A stretch of 64,000 bases of DNA, from NCBI GenBank assembly GCA_026646885.1, contig JAPKHK010000002.1, forward strand, positions 62,001 through 126,000. Direction: 5' to 3'. The notes beneath the pieces are model-generated. The model ran no database searches, was not told the origin of the DNA, and saw nothing but the letters and a program-made list of their open reading frames with translations. Source of the DNA: Casimicrobiaceae bacterium. GTDB taxonomy: Bacteria > Pseudomonadota > Gammaproteobacteria > Burkholderiales > Casimicrobiaceae. The first letter of the stretch is position 1; every line of letters starts with the position of its first letter. A program made the translations under genes and the position numbers. Of this stretch, positions 43,201-52,052 are shown in pieces.

Positions 43201-46200
43201 GTCGCGGATTCTGCCAGCGCGGAGTTTGCCCAACTCATCGAGCGTGTTGGCCAGCTCGTGCCCGAATCGACGACATCACCCTTGGGGCTGGACGGTGTGA
43301 TGCTTGCCGCGCACCAGGCCGAAGACGACGGGCCGTGGGTGACCGAAATCGAGGTCCTCCCGCCGGAACCCCTCGAGGCGAGCCCCCACGCCGAGGAGCT
43401 CACTGAGGCGAAAGTCATCGAATTTCCCGCCCTCCCCGGCGTGAATGCCGCGCCGCCGCTCCCGATGGAAGCCCTCGCCGACGAGGCGCCGCTGCCCGAA
43501 ATTACTTTGCCTTTGCCTACCAAAGAGGCGCCAGCGCCGGTCGCGGAACCCGAACCCGCGGTAGCGGCCGGTTTGCCGACTATCGGGTCCCAGTTTCCTG
43601 CCACAGCTTTTTCCACAGGTCTGCCGCCTATCGCCGCCGCTCCCGCAGCGGAAGCGGCCGTGGCGCCTGTCGAAAGCGCTGTGGAAGCAGAGGTGGCAAG
43701 CCCTGCGGCGCCCACCGCGGTAGAACCGGGGGAGTTTGCGGGGGAAGCCGCGGCAGCGTTGGAGGAGAGCGATCTCGACCAGCCGCCCGCGCCGATAGTC
43801 CCGGAGGGCCCTTTAGATCCACTGGAGGGCATTCGCGACGACGTCGACGACCAGTTGCTGCCTATTTTCCTTGAAGAGGCTCAGGACCTCTTTCCGCGGG
43901 CCGGCCAGGGATTGCGCGACTGGCGGAGAGAGCCCGCCAACGAAGAGCACGCACGCGAGTTGCGGCGCACGCTGCATACCTTCAAGGGCAGTGCGCGGAT
44001 GGCTGGGGCGATGCGCTTGGGCCAGCTGGCGCATCTGATGGAGAACCGCCTTGTGCTGGGCGACAACATCTTGGCCGGTTCCGAGGAGCTTTTCGAAGCC
44101 CTGGACAGTGATCTTGATCAGATCGCCTATGTACTGGAGCGTTTGCAGCGCAGCGAATTCAATTCGCCTCTGCCGCAGCGGCTGGTGACTCCTGCGGCCG
44201 AACCGGCGCACGCTGCCGTTGGGCTCGCGCAAGGATTGACCCAGGGATTTGCTGAACCGGCCATGGCGACGGCGCAGCCCGCTGCCGCCGTGGCCGAGGC
44301 ACCTCCGCCACGGCCGCCCGCTCCGGTGCCAGGTGCGGCCGTCGCCGCCGTCCAGCCTGCCGGGGAAGAAGAGGATGAGGGTGCCGGAGCCGACGCGCAG
44401 CAGCGGGCGATGCTGCGGGTGCGTGCCGATGTCGTCGATCGGTTGGTGAACGAATCGGGCGAGATCAGCATCGCGCGCGCCCGTGTCGAAGGCGAACTGC
44501 GAGTCCTCAAGAACAACCTTCTGGAACTGACCAACAGCGTCATTCGCCTGCGCAGCCAGGTTCGCGAAATCGAAATACAGGCCGAATCGCAGATTCAATC
44601 CTCCCTCAACGTCCTGCAAGATGGCCACGAGGAGTTCGACCCCTTGGAATTCGACCGATACACGCGATTCCAGGAGACCTCCCGCAGCCTGACCGAGGGC
44701 GTAAACGACGTCTCCACCATTCAGCAGGCACTGCTGAAAAACCTCGACGACGCCGAAGCGGCATTGCTTGCCCAATCGCGGCTTTCGCGCGAGGTGCAGC
44801 AGCAGCTCTTCAGCATCCGAACGGTACCGTTCGGCAGCCTGAGCGAGCGCCTCTACCGTATTCTTCGGCAGACTGCAAAGGAACTGGACAAGAAAGTCAA
44901 CCTGGAACTCGGCGGCACGCAAGTGGAACTGGACCGCAGCGTTCTGGAACGCCTTATTGGCCCGCTTGAGCACTTGTTGCGCAATGCCATCGATCATGGT
45001 ATCGAGAGTCGTGGTGCGCGATTGGCCAGCGGCAAGGCGGAAACTGGGGAAATCCAGCTCAACGTCGCCCAGGTGGGCAACGAAATCGTGCTGACGTTGG
45101 TCGACGATGGCGCAGGCCTCAACTTCGCCCGCATCCGCGAGAAGGCTCAGTCTCTTGGATTGCTGGCTCCTGGTGTCGAGGTTCCACCGGCCCAGTTGAT
45201 CGAATGCATCTTTGCGCCGGGTTTCTCCACTGCCTCGGCGGTCACGCAGGTTTCCGGCCGCGGAATCGGGATGGACGTGGTACGCGGCGAAATTACCGAG
45301 TTGGGCGGGCGCGTCGAAGTTTCCACGGAACCGGGTCGCGGCACCACCTTCACGCTCTATCTGCCGCTTACTCTCGCGGTCGCCCAGGCGGTGCTCGTCC
45401 GTGCCGGGGGACGCCTCTACGCCATCCCTGCCCCGATGGTTGCGCAGGTACAGCAGATCAAGGCCGAGGCGCTGATCAACCTCTACGTTACGCGCGAAAT
45501 CACATGGCAGAACGCCGGCTACCCGTTTCACTATCTGCCACGGCTTTTGGGAGACGAGCAACACAATCCCGATACCCTGCGCTACAACCCGGTGCTCTTG
45601 CTCAAGAGCGGCCCACAACGCGTCGCCGTTCACGTCGATGAAATGCTGGGCAACCAGGAAGTAGTGGTCAAGAACATCGGCACCCAGCTCGCGCGCGTCA
45701 CCGGAATCGCCGGTGCGACCGTGCTGGGTTCTGGCGAAGTAGTGCTGATCATCAATCCGGTCCTACTTGCCACTCGACTGGAGGCGGCCGCATTGGCCAG
45801 CGCGGCGGGGCATGGACCGGTTGCGGCGGAAGCCGAAGTGGCGGTCAAGGCCGCCCTGGTCATGGTGGTCGACGACTCCCTCACCGTGCGCAAGATCACC
45901 GGCCGTCTATTGTCGCGGGAAGGCTACCAGGTAGTTAGCGCCAAGGATGGCCTCGATGCGCTACAGGTCCTCAACGACACGATCCCCGACGTGATCCTGC
46001 TCGACATCGAAATGCCGCGCATGGATGGATTTGAATTCGCCAAGAACGTACGCGCGGACGGGCGCACTCGGCATATCCCGATCATCATGATCACATCGCG
46101 CACGGCGGAAAAACACCAGGCCCGCGCCCGTGAGCTGGGTGTGGAGGTCTATCTGGGCAAGCCCTACCAGGAAGAAGAATTGCTCGGGCACATCAAGCGG

Positions 46201-46212
46201 CTCACCACCTAG
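40285..46212 (+). CDS. chpA: ChpA/PilL, multi-HPt hybrid histidine kinase
   Basis: A 1975-residue CheA-type kinase. Recognisable HPt sites are HTLKGSGRMVG near residue 735, AHTLCGIHRTAG near 909 and HTFKGSARMAG near 1230; the second resembles a degenerate site. The Ala/Pro-rich linkers between them are typical. A dimerisation domain, an HATPase core (LLRNAIDHGIE, DDGAGLNFARIR, GRGIGMDVV), a CheW-like domain and a C-terminal receiver (DVILLDIEMPRMDG near 1905) complete it. It phosphorylates PilG and PilH. GTG start at 40285, 30 bases after pilJ. The long antisense frames here are compositional. Confidence 0.94.
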   Translation: MTTDNSMDVDLGPLTWVKPEIDQALTRGLEALGSFNSNLEDQGALRLAQSHLHQVTGALQIVGLEGVIQFAEEIERQVDRLGQVGAANVGSAVAAIENAARALGAYLEDLVGGASAVPLRLYKEYAALQKLRGVDAPSPTDLFFPDLGQRPPRSETVVSLPSSKIPAHLVRCRRQFQQGLLNWLRGDANGLATMRQAVQAIEDAQAVPTQRAFWWSVGGLLEGVATDLIEPNLPTKMAAARIDLQIRRLIEGSGKVADRLRREILYFLAGAASGEGVAPRLAQVQKLYRLHELLPPPETVEAAEWARIQPLLRDLRDLLAGAKDAWLKYASGRKDSLPALRQALEGLRRKADALKHAALQELFTALSYAVQTMLERGAKDTSEGMAVEFATALLLGENAVEGYKHLSAEFPRQVHAMAQRLQAAALDLPAPEETTSIALLDDMARRAQERLLLSQVAREIQTNLRQIEQVLDGFFRDHEKRGDLSALSAPIRQVEGALRILGLDRANQLLELCARDIEALAQPETAVDQAQLESLAESLSALGFFVEAVEQQRPDADRQIEPALRKRLGLPEEKPTAEEELPEETVESALRDQRSQLAPLMDAMQLQPEDSSARAELRQQLVAVKHDAELVADAKLSEATSEALSLLDSETAVPMAKLTEAIKEIAVVEMAAPAPAPSAETMRLLEAGEEKLDAELLEIYLTEAEEVLQAVDQNLAVCREHVHDTEALRTVRRGFHTLKGSGRMVGLFELGEIAWWIEQRLNRWLEEERPATSALLAMVGLARQLFAEWVSELQAKGRVAPETAALRQAIAQVDAELGPNAPPPPAPLPGNRGAANAATSGIAAAPSHASSAPRAEAAEVVIGDQTISSTLHKILVDEARQHVQTLSTELEPLQFDPALPPSQAMVRAAHTLCGIHRTAGFPVVAQLASALEHGLLALQQEQRGLPREAQSTVADSVAQLRAWVEDIAEKRPVADSASAEFAQLIERVGQLVPESTTSPLGLDGVMLAAHQAEDDGPWVTEIEVLPPEPLEASPHAEELTEAKVIEFPALPGVNAAPPLPMEALADEAPLPEITLPLPTKEAPAPVAEPEPAVAAGLPTIGSQFPATAFSTGLPPIAAAPAAEAAVAPVESAVEAEVASPAAPTAVEPGEFAGEAAAALEESDLDQPPAPIVPEGPLDPLEGIRDDVDDQLLPIFLEEAQDLFPRAGQGLRDWRREPANEEHARELRRTLHTFKGSARMAGAMRLGQLAHLMENRLVLGDNILAGSEELFEALDSDLDQIAYVLERLQRSEFNSPLPQRLVTPAAEPAHAAVGLAQGLTQGFAEPAMATAQPAAAVAEAPPPRPPAPVPGAAVAAVQPAGEEEDEGAGADAQQRAMLRVRADVVDRLVNESGEISIARARVEGELRVLKNNLLELTNSVIRLRSQVREIEIQAESQIQSSLNVLQDGHEEFDPLEFDRYTRFQETSRSLTEGVNDVSTIQQALLKNLDDAEAALLAQSRLSREVQQQLFSIRTVPFGSLSERLYRILRQTAKELDKKVNLELGGTQVELDRSVLERLIGPLEHLLRNAIDHGIESRGARLASGKAETGEIQLNVAQVGNEIVLTLVDDGAGLNFARIREKAQSLGLLAPGVEVPPAQLIECIFAPGFSTASAVTQVSGRGIGMDVVRGEITELGGRVEVSTEPGRGTTFTLYLPLTLAVAQAVLVRAGGRLYAIPAPMVAQVQQIKAEALINLYVTREITWQNAGYPFHYLPRLLGDEQHNPDTLRYNPVLLLKSGPQRVAVHVDEMLGNQEVVVKNIGTQLARVTGIAGATVLGSGEVVLIINPVLLATRLEAAALASAAGHGPVAAEAEVAVKAALVMVVDDSLTVRKITGRLLSREGYQVVSAKDGLDALQVLNDTIPDVILLDIEMPRMDGFEFAKNVRADGRTRHIPIIMITSRTAEKHQARARELGVEVYLGKPYQEEELLGHIKRLTT

Positions 46213-46411
46213 ATCCCTGCCAAGCTTCCCGGCGGGTCGGTCGGGCGGATTTTCGCTGGTTCCATTTGTGTGCTCCGGGCGCTCGGATTACAATTCAAAA
46301 AGGACGTTGCAAGACCACACCTGCGCACTCTCCCGTCGGGGCCCCGCGCCTTCCTGATGGGGCCGAGGGGCATCGGGCGATCCGGTTTGCTCAACGGCCG
46401 GCTGGCTACCA

Positions 46412-46972
46412 ATGAAGGATATCGACCTCACGCACCATTTCCTGATCGCCATGCCCAACATGGCTGATCCGCATTTCGCCAAGACCGTGACCTACATTTG
46501 TGAGCATGGCGCGCACGGCGCCTTGGGGCTGGTGATCAACCGGCCCATCGAAATAAATCTCGCGGCGCTCTTCAGACAGATCGAAGTACCTCTGGAAGAC
46601 GAGAACCTCGGCGCCTTACCCGTGCATTTTGGAGGGCCGGTGCATGGCGATCGCGGTTTCGTCTTGCACACACCTTCTGGCGACTGGAAGGAGTCGCTGC
46701 CGGTGCGAGGTGGCATGGCGCTCACGACTTCCAAGGACGTGCTCGAAGCGGTCGGTCGCGGTGAGGGGCCCCACAAATTCTTTATCACTCTGGGCTACGC
46801 GGGCTGGTCGCCCGGGCAGCTCGAGCACGAATTGGCGCAAAATGCCTGGCTTACGGTCGGTGCCCAGCCGGACGTGATCTTCGACTTGCCCGACGCGGCC
46901 AAGCTGGACGCTGCCATGCAGCTTCTGGGTATTGATTTCACTCGACTGTCGGAACAGGTTGGCCACGCTTGA
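46412..46972 (+). CDS. YqgE/AlgH family protein
   Basis: A 186-residue protein matching the AlgH/YqgE fold: HHFLIAMPNMADPHFAKTV, HGALGLVINRP, HFGGPVHGDRGFVLH, and LGYAGWSPGQLEHEL. Biochemical function is not settled; in Pseudomonas AlgH influences alginate and other secreted products. It is the first gene of the yqgE-ruvX-pyrR-pyrB-pyrC' run, an order conserved in many beta- and gammaproteobacteria. Confidence 0.93.
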   Translation: MKDIDLTHHFLIAMPNMADPHFAKTVTYICEHGAHGALGLVINRPIEINLAALFRQIEVPLEDENLGALPVHFGGPVHGDRGFVLHTPSGDWKESLPVRGGMALTTSKDVLEAVGRGEGPHKFFITLGYAGWSPGQLEHELAQNAWLTVGAQPDVIFDLPDAAKLDAAMQLLGIDFTRLSEQVGHA

Positions 46973-47444
46973 GGCACCGATCGAGTCCGCTGCGCTCCGT
47001 GTGAGCGGAACGGTGCTGTGCTTCGATTTCGGCGAGAAACGCATTGGCGTGGCGGTGGGCGACTGGGCGCTGCGACTCGCGCATCCGCTGACCACAGTGG
47101 TGGCGCACAGTCGCGACGAACGGTTCCGCGTACTGGGCTCCTTGGTCCAGGAATGGCAACCCGTGGAACTGGTAGTCGGCTTACCTCACCATCTGGACGG
47201 CGAGCCGCACGCCCTGACGAAAGCATGCCGCAACTTCGCTCGACAACTCGCGGGGCAGTATCATCTGCCGGTAACCTTGGTCGATGAAACTCTCAGTTCC
47301 CGTGTTGCCGATCTCGACCTACGTGAGGCCGGGCACGGCGGGCGCCGAGGAAAAGTCTACCGCGACCAAGCCGCGGCCCGAATCATTTTGCAGAGTTTTT
47401 TCGACGAACATGGACAAGTTGCCGGATCCGGAAGAATTGCTTGA
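46959..47444 (+). CDS. ruvX: RuvX/YqgF, putative Holliday junction resolvase and 16S rRNA processing nuclease
   Basis: About 161 residues with an RNase H-like fold: VLCFDFGEKRIGVAVGDW carries the first catalytic Asp, VVGLPHHLDGEPH and VDETLSS follow, and YRDQAAARIILQSFFDE ends the domain. YqgF is essential in E. coli for 16S rRNA 5' maturation. The start is uncertain: TTG 46959 with GGAACAGG upstream, or GTG 47001 nearer the core. It overlaps yqgE and is in turn overlapped by pyrR, indicating translational coupling. Confidence 0.9.
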   Translation: MATLEAPIESAALRVSGTVLCFDFGEKRIGVAVGDWALRLAHPLTTVVAHSRDERFRVLGSLVQEWQPVELVVGLPHHLDGEPHALTKACRNFARQLAGQYHLPVTLVDETLSSRVADLDLREAGHGGRRGKVYRDQAAARIILQSFFDEHGQVAGSGRIA

Positions 47445-47925
47445 GTTGCTGGCGACGCAGCTCTCGCACGCGCTGCCGCCAGAAGCAAGGCTGGTGGGCA
47501 TTCACAGTGGCGGCGCCTGGATTGCAGAGCGCCTGGCCCAGATGCGGCCAGAAAGGCAGGAGGCAGGGAGCATCGACGTTTCGTTTTACCGCGATGATTT
47601 CAGCCGTGTCGGACTGCACGCCCAGATCAAAAAGACGCGGCTGCCTTTCGAGATCGAGGGCGCTCATCTCCTGCTTGTTGATGACGTGCTTTTCACCGGC
47701 CGGTCGGTGCGAGCTGCTCTCAACGAAATCTTTGATTATGGCCGACCGGCCATGGTGCAGCTCGCTGTCCTGATAGATCGCGGCGGGCGTGAATTGCCGA
47801 TCGAAGCGCAGTTCGTGGGTGCTCGCCTGGCTGTGCCGCAGAATCAAAGCATCGTGCTCGCTCGCGATGCGGCCGGTCGCCTCAGCCTCGGGTTGGAACC
47901 ACGCAAGGAGCGGGCTGATGCGTAA
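47410..47925 (+). CDS. pyrR: PyrR, pyrimidine operon regulator/uracil phosphoribosyltransferase
   Basis: A 171-residue protein of the PRTase family with the PRPP-binding loop [18 protein letters not shown] and the flexible-loop region [11 protein letters not shown]. In Bacillus PyrR attenuates the pyr operon by binding mRNA; in proteobacteria with this gene order its role is less clear and it may have only enzymatic or weak regulatory function. ATG 47410 lies 35 bases inside ruvX; the longer open frame from 47284 is overlap. Confidence 0.9.
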   Translation: MDKLPDPEELLELLATQLSHALPPEARLVGIHSGGAWIAERLAQMRPERQEAGSIDVSFYRDDFSRVGLHAQIKKTRLPFEIEGAHLLLVDDVLFTGRSVRAALNEIFDYGRPAMVQLAVLIDRGGRELPIEAQFVGARLAVPQNQSIVLARDAAGRLSLGLEPRKERADA

Positions 47926-48865
47926 CCCCCAACTCGACGCCCACGGCGAGCTACGGCATTTGCTCACGATCGAAGGCCTGCCCGCGCCGGTGCTTCGTCA
48001 TATACTCGACACCGCCGAGCCCTTTGTTTCCATAGCTGAGCGCGAAGTGAAAAAGGTGCCTTTGCTCCGCGGCAAGTCGATTTTCAACCTCTTTTTCGAG
48101 AACAGCACGCGCACCCGCACCACTTTTGAGATTGCCGCAAAGCGGCTCTCCGCCGATGTCATCAACCTCAACGTTGGTGCCTCGAGCACGGCCAAAGGAG
48201 AGACCTTGCTCGACACCGTCAACAACCTCTCCGCCATGCTTGCCGACATGTTCGTGGTGCGTCATGCACAAAGCGGCGCGGCACACCTCATCGCTGAGCA
48301 TGTCGCTCCGCACATTCATGTCATCAATGCGGGCGACGGCCGGCACGCGCACCCGACGCAGGGATTGCTCGACATGTTCACCATCCGCCATTACAAGGGT
48401 GATTTCACGCGCCTGGTGGTGGCGATCGTCGGCGACGTGCTCCATTCGCGGGTGGCACGCTCGCAGATCCACGCGCTGACGACCCTGGGGGTGCCGGAAG
48501 TGCGGGTGATCGCCCCCAAGACACTGCTGCCCGCGGCGGTCGAGCGCCTGGGGGTGCGTGTTTTTCACGAGCTTTCCGAGGGTTTGCGCGATGTTGACGT
48601 GGTTATCATGCTGCGCCTGCAGAGTGAGCGCATGCGTGGCGCACTGCTGCCTTCGGCGCAAGAGTTCTTCAAGCACTACGGCTTGACCCAGGAGCGCTTG
48701 GCTCTTGCCAGGCCGGATGTGATCGTCATGCACCCGGGTCCGATGAATCGGGGCGTCGAGATCGACTCGGCGGTAGCGGACGGCAGTCACTCGGTGATTC
48801 TGCCGCAGGTGACCTTCGGTATTGCCGTGCGCATGGCGGTCATGGCGATTTTGGCCGGCAATTGA
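47918..48865 (+). CDS. pyrB: Aspartate carbamoyltransferase catalytic subunit
   Basis: A 315-residue enzyme joining carbamoyl phosphate and aspartate. The carbamoyl-phosphate-binding motif [13 protein letters not shown], the mobile-loop region [26 protein letters not shown] and [12 protein letters not shown] are all intact. ATG 47918 has AAGGAG seven bases upstream and overlaps the pyrR stop by eight bases. In Pseudomonas-type enzymes PyrB forms a large complex with an inactive dihydroorotase homologue, which is the next gene here. Confidence 0.95.
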   Translation: MRNPQLDAHGELRHLLTIEGLPAPVLRHILDTAEPFVSIAEREVKKVPLLRGKSIFNLFFENSTRTRTTFEIAAKRLSADVINLNVGASSTAKGETLLDTVNNLSAMLADMFVVRHAQSGAAHLIAEHVAPHIHVINAGDGRHAHPTQGLLDMFTIRHYKGDFTRLVVAIVGDVLHSRVARSQIHALTTLGVPEVRVIAPKTLLPAAVERLGVRVFHELSEGLRDVDVVIMLRLQSERMRGALLPSAQEFFKHYGLTQERLALARPDVIVMHPGPMNRGVEIDSAVADGSHSVILPQVTFGIAVRMAVMAILAGN

Positions 48866-48875
48866 CGAGAGCGAG

Positions 48876-50150
48876 ATGAAGATCGAAATTCGCAACGGCA
48901 GGGTCATCAATCCCGCTTCCGGGCTCGATGCCCAGACGGCGCTCTACCTTGCCGCAGGCAAGGTGGTCGCCATCGGAGAAGCGCCCAGTGACTGGCACGC
49001 CAACCGCAGCATCGACGCCAGCGGTCTGGTGGTGTGCCCAGGCTTCATCGACCTCGCCGCTCGGCTACGCGAACCCGGCTTTGAGTACAAGGCAACGCTG
49101 GAGTCGGAAATGCGTGCCGCCATCGCCGGCGGCGTCACCAGCCTCGTTTGCCCGCCCGACACCGATCCGCCGCTCGACGAACCCGGCTTGGTGGAGATGC
49201 TCAAGCATCGGGCGCGGCTTTTGAACCAAGCACACGTTTACCCTTTGGGGGCCCTGACTCAGGGGCTGGCGGGGCAGAATCTCTCGGAAATGGGCGAGCT
49301 TGCTGAAGCCGGTTGCGTCGGGTTTTCGCAGGCGGATTCACCGCTCGTCGACACTCAGGTGCTGTGGCGCGCCATGCAATACGCCGCGACCTTCGGTCAC
49401 AGTGTCTGGCTCCGCCCGCAGGAACCCCATCTGGCAAGGGGCGGCGTGGCGCATGATGGCGAGGTGGCGTCGCGCCTTGGGCTTGCCGCGATTCCGGCGT
49501 GCGCTGAAACCATTGCAGTGAGGCTCATCATCGCGCTCATGCGGGAGACCGGCGCGCGCATTCATCTGTGCCGGATTTCAGCGAGCGAAACCGTAGGTCT
49601 TGTGCGCCTAGCAAAGCAAGACGGGCTCCCGCTCACCTGCGACGTCGCGGCGCACCACTTGCACCTGTGTGACCGCGACATTGGCTACTTCAATGCCAAT
49701 TGCCATCTCGTGCCACCGTTGCGTGGCACCGAAGACCGCGATGCACTGCGTGGGGCGCTACGCGATGGCACCATCGACGCGGTATGTTCAGACCACACGC
49801 CGGTGGACGACGATGCCAAGCTGCTTCCGTTCGCCGAGGCGGAACCGGGCGCTACCGGCCTGGAACTGCTCCTCCCGCTCACCCTTAAGTGGGCCGCGGA
49901 AGAGCGGCTTGGACTTGCCGCAGCGGTGCGCGCACTGACCGTCGAACCTGCCAAGGTGCTCGGTCTAGACGCAGGGCAGCTCGCTCCCGGACGCACTGCC
50001 GATGTTTGTGTTTTTGACCCCGAGCAGCTTTGGACCGTTTCAGCAGGCCGCTTGTACAGTCAGGGAAAGAACACGCCCTACCTCGGTCTGGAGGTTCCCG
50101 GTAAGGTCCACTACACGTTTGTCAACGGCCAACTTGTCTTTGAGTCCTGA
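48876..50150 (+). CDS. Dihydroorotase-like protein PyrC', probably inactive PyrB partner
   Basis: A 424-residue amidohydrolase-fold protein. Where dihydroorotase has the metal-binding DxHxH it reads Asp59-Leu-Ala61-Ala-Arg63 (DLAARLREPG), so both histidines are lost. Later features such as HLCRISASE and CSDHTPV are kept. This matches the PyrC' (PyrX) homologue of pseudomonads, which has no catalytic activity but is needed to assemble active aspartate carbamoyltransferase. A separate active pyrC must exist elsewhere. ATG 48876 lies 10 bases after pyrB. Confidence 0.9.
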   Translation: MKIEIRNGRVINPASGLDAQTALYLAAGKVVAIGEAPSDWHANRSIDASGLVVCPGFIDLAARLREPGFEYKATLESEMRAAIAGGVTSLVCPPDTDPPLDEPGLVEMLKHRARLLNQAHVYPLGALTQGLAGQNLSEMGELAEAGCVGFSQADSPLVDTQVLWRAMQYAATFGHSVWLRPQEPHLARGGVAHDGEVASRLGLAAIPACAETIAVRLIIALMRETGARIHLCRISASETVGLVRLAKQDGLPLTCDVAAHHLHLCDRDIGYFNANCHLVPPLRGTEDRDALRGALRDGTIDAVCSDHTPVDDDAKLLPFAEAEPGATGLELLLPLTLKWAAEERLGLAAAVRALTVEPAKVLGLDAGQLAPGRTADVCVFDPEQLWTVSAGRLYSQGKNTPYLGLEVPGKVHYTFVNGQLVFES

Positions 50151-50602
50151 AGGCTAATTCAGTACCCAAATCAGAAACGCCGCCAAGACGACCAGCAGGA
50201 CCAGACTCGTGCCCGAGCCGCATGGGCGCGCTTCGGATCGATGGCCCAATTGCGGCTGCCGGTCAGAAGAAGAGGAGTGGAGTTTGTCGCCGCGCATTTG
50301 AGCGCAGCCGCCAGGCGGCCGGAACGCATCCGTTGTGCGCGGGCGAGCAAGATCCAATCGCATTCCCGGCGTCGCGCCGGATGGCCTCTTGGCATGTATC
50401 CCCATCGGTTCCCCTCCCAAATGGCTTGGTGAGTATACGCCCGTTTGGGCGCTTGGGTAGGGGCGCGATGCATTGCCGTCCCCTGCTAAGACCGGTGGCT
50501 AGACTGGGTACCGGTCCGGATACGACACAAATTTGCGGCGTGCGGCACACGTAATGTGGTACGTCCGGGCTAGAATAGCGCCTTCCACAATAGGAGAAGG
50601 CG
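50151..50602. other. 452-base gap; only a weak minus-strand frame with hydrophobic tail
   Basis: A minus-strand frame ending at 50154 has a convincing hydrophobic C terminus (GTSLVLLVVLAAFLIWVLN) that could be a tail anchor, beginning perhaps at ATG 50297 for a 47-residue peptide. It has no ribosome site and the upstream part looks non-coding, so I do not call it a gene. A TAGAAT at 50571-50576 could be the -10 of the following lipoprotein gene. Confidence 0.25.
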
Positions 50603-50860
50603 ATGCCCCAGTCCGTTTCGTTGACTATCCCCGCCGGAATTGTCTTGCTCGTGTTGGGCGGTTGTGCGAACAACGCGGCCATTCCTGACGAAACGCGCGC
50701 CTATGAGGAGCGGGAGTACGTCACTGGGTCCAACCTGCCGGTACGCAAGCGCCGCCCGGCAACCGACGACGAGCGGGAGCGCGCCCAGGAAGCCGCGCGT
50801 GCCATGCGCGACGAGCAGACGCGCAGCGGTACCCTGATTCCTAGCCCGGGGCGGATGTAG
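50603..50860 (+). CDS. Small putative lipoprotein
   Basis: An 85-residue protein with a hydrophobic signal ending in a lipobox (LLVLGGC, Cys22), so it should be lipid-anchored. The mature part is short, charged and probably disordered or helical (EREYVTGSNLPVRKRRPATDD, then an Arg/Glu-rich helix). AGGAGAAGG precedes the ATG. I recognise no named family; similar short lipoproteins with a YVTGSNLP-like segment are, from memory, frequent in betaproteobacteria. Confidence 0.75.
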   Translation: MPQSVSLTIPAGIVLLVLGGCANNAAIPDETRAYEEREYVTGSNLPVRKRRPATDDERERAQEAARAMRDEQTRSGTLIPSPGRM

Positions 50861-51161
50861 GCTCGAGATCCGGCGGCTTCGGCCGAATGCCCCTTGACCG
50901 CGCTTGGGGCTCCGTTGCCGTGGCGACCACGTCAGTACGGGCAAGATCGTCCGGCAGGGCGTGGCCATGGGGTAGGCATCGCAGTCAATGCCGCGTCTGC
51001 TGCGACCAACGACCTCCGATTCTTCGCGCGGTTCGTCGATCAGGAAGAGGGCGACAAGGAAGAATCGACAAAGTGACTGAACCGCGCGTGCTGGTGCGAA
51101 GCGGACAAGTCGTCGCCTAGCAAGGCGGGTCGTCCGATAATTCGGTTACCCGCTTCGAATC
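50861..51161. other. 301-base gap, no supported gene
   Basis: A TTG-initiated frame at 50894-51076 (60 codons) ends in a protein-like FFARFVDQEEGDKEESTK but has no ribosome site and no recognisable family. It may be chance or the end of a decayed gene. No terminator or promoter stands out. Confidence 0.3.
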
Positions 51162-51238
<77 letters not shown>

Positions 51239-52052
51239 CGGAAGGAACAAACTGGCGCCAGCCAAGCCGGCGGCGTGGGAAACGCGGATCATCCGAGAAA
51301 CGGCAGTTGGCCGCAGTGGGGAGTCCGTGCCGGCGCGGGCGAGGCAAGGCGCAAAGCGCGGCGAGGTTGAACACCCCGCGAGGATTTGCAGCGCGGGATC
51401 GCCAAGTCCGCAGCGCGCGAAATGCGGCGAAAGGTTCCACTCACAGGCTGAGCGCAAACAATCAAGAAATCCTTCATATTCATGAACCATTCATTCGCTC
51501 GAAGCGGGCAACTGCGGTCTTTCGTAATTATAGCTGGGCGGGGATGCACCATCCGAGGAGCTGCGGAAAAAAGAGTGAGGGCCGGGCAAGGCCGACCCTC
51601 GGTGGGAATGTGCCAATGATCAGAGATGATGACCATTGTGCTTCAGCCGGAAGACCTTCCGGCTCGCCTGATTCTCCAGCGATGCCAGGCGGTTACGTTC
51701 CGCCGGGGTGAGCAAACCGGCGCGCTCGACCCAAGCCGCAAACGCGCGGATGCGATTCAAGCTCTTTGCGGGTTGGCTGCTTCGACAGGCGTCAAACAGC
51801 CATTATGCAGACCGGCGATGATACGCGCTTTCCGCTGCGCCTGGCGGGTGTGTAGACCTGCGCGGCGGCGGAACCTGCGAGCAGGGTGGCGAAAACCGCG
51901 CCAGTTGCGCTGGACGTTTTCCTGGTCGGTTCCTTTTCGGTAGTTGATGGGCACAGCGCCCATGGCTCCGAAGACGAGGCGTAGCGCCGTCATGACGACG
52001 CGCAAATGCAAGCGGTCTTTTCGCCGCTTCTTGCCTCTCCCGGGCGGGGCGA
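51239..52052. other. 814-base gene-poor stretch
   Basis: No confident gene. An imperfect hairpin (GAGGGCCGGG..CCGACCCTC) is at about 51577-51600, without a T-run. A protein-like minus-strand frame at 51620-51808 is listed separately as a possible remnant. The other open frames here are short and lack ribosome sites. Confidence 0.4.
51620..51808 (-). pseudogene. Possible gene remnant
   Basis: After an in-frame TAA, the minus strand reads about 60 codons with natural-looking composition (WLFDACRSSQPAKSLNRIRA, then WVERAGLLTPAERNRLASLE) and a stop at 51620. There is no start codon or ribosome site, and the upstream sequence is open only in other frames. It may be the 3' end of a gene broken by frameshift. 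I do not recognise the family. Confidence 0.25.

Noticed and set aside
43813-45633. 606-codon minus-strand open frame inside chpA
   Set aside because: Long antisense frames are expected in GC-rich genes with strong codon bias; chpA has kinase, CheW and receiver motifs through this whole stretch.
47951-48910. 319-codon minus-strand open frame
   Set aside because: Exactly antisense to pyrB, which has all catalytic motifs.
50154-50420. Minus-strand 88-codon frame with hydrophobic C terminus
   Set aside because: The tail looks membrane-like, but the rest lacks coding character and no ribosome site is present at any ATG.
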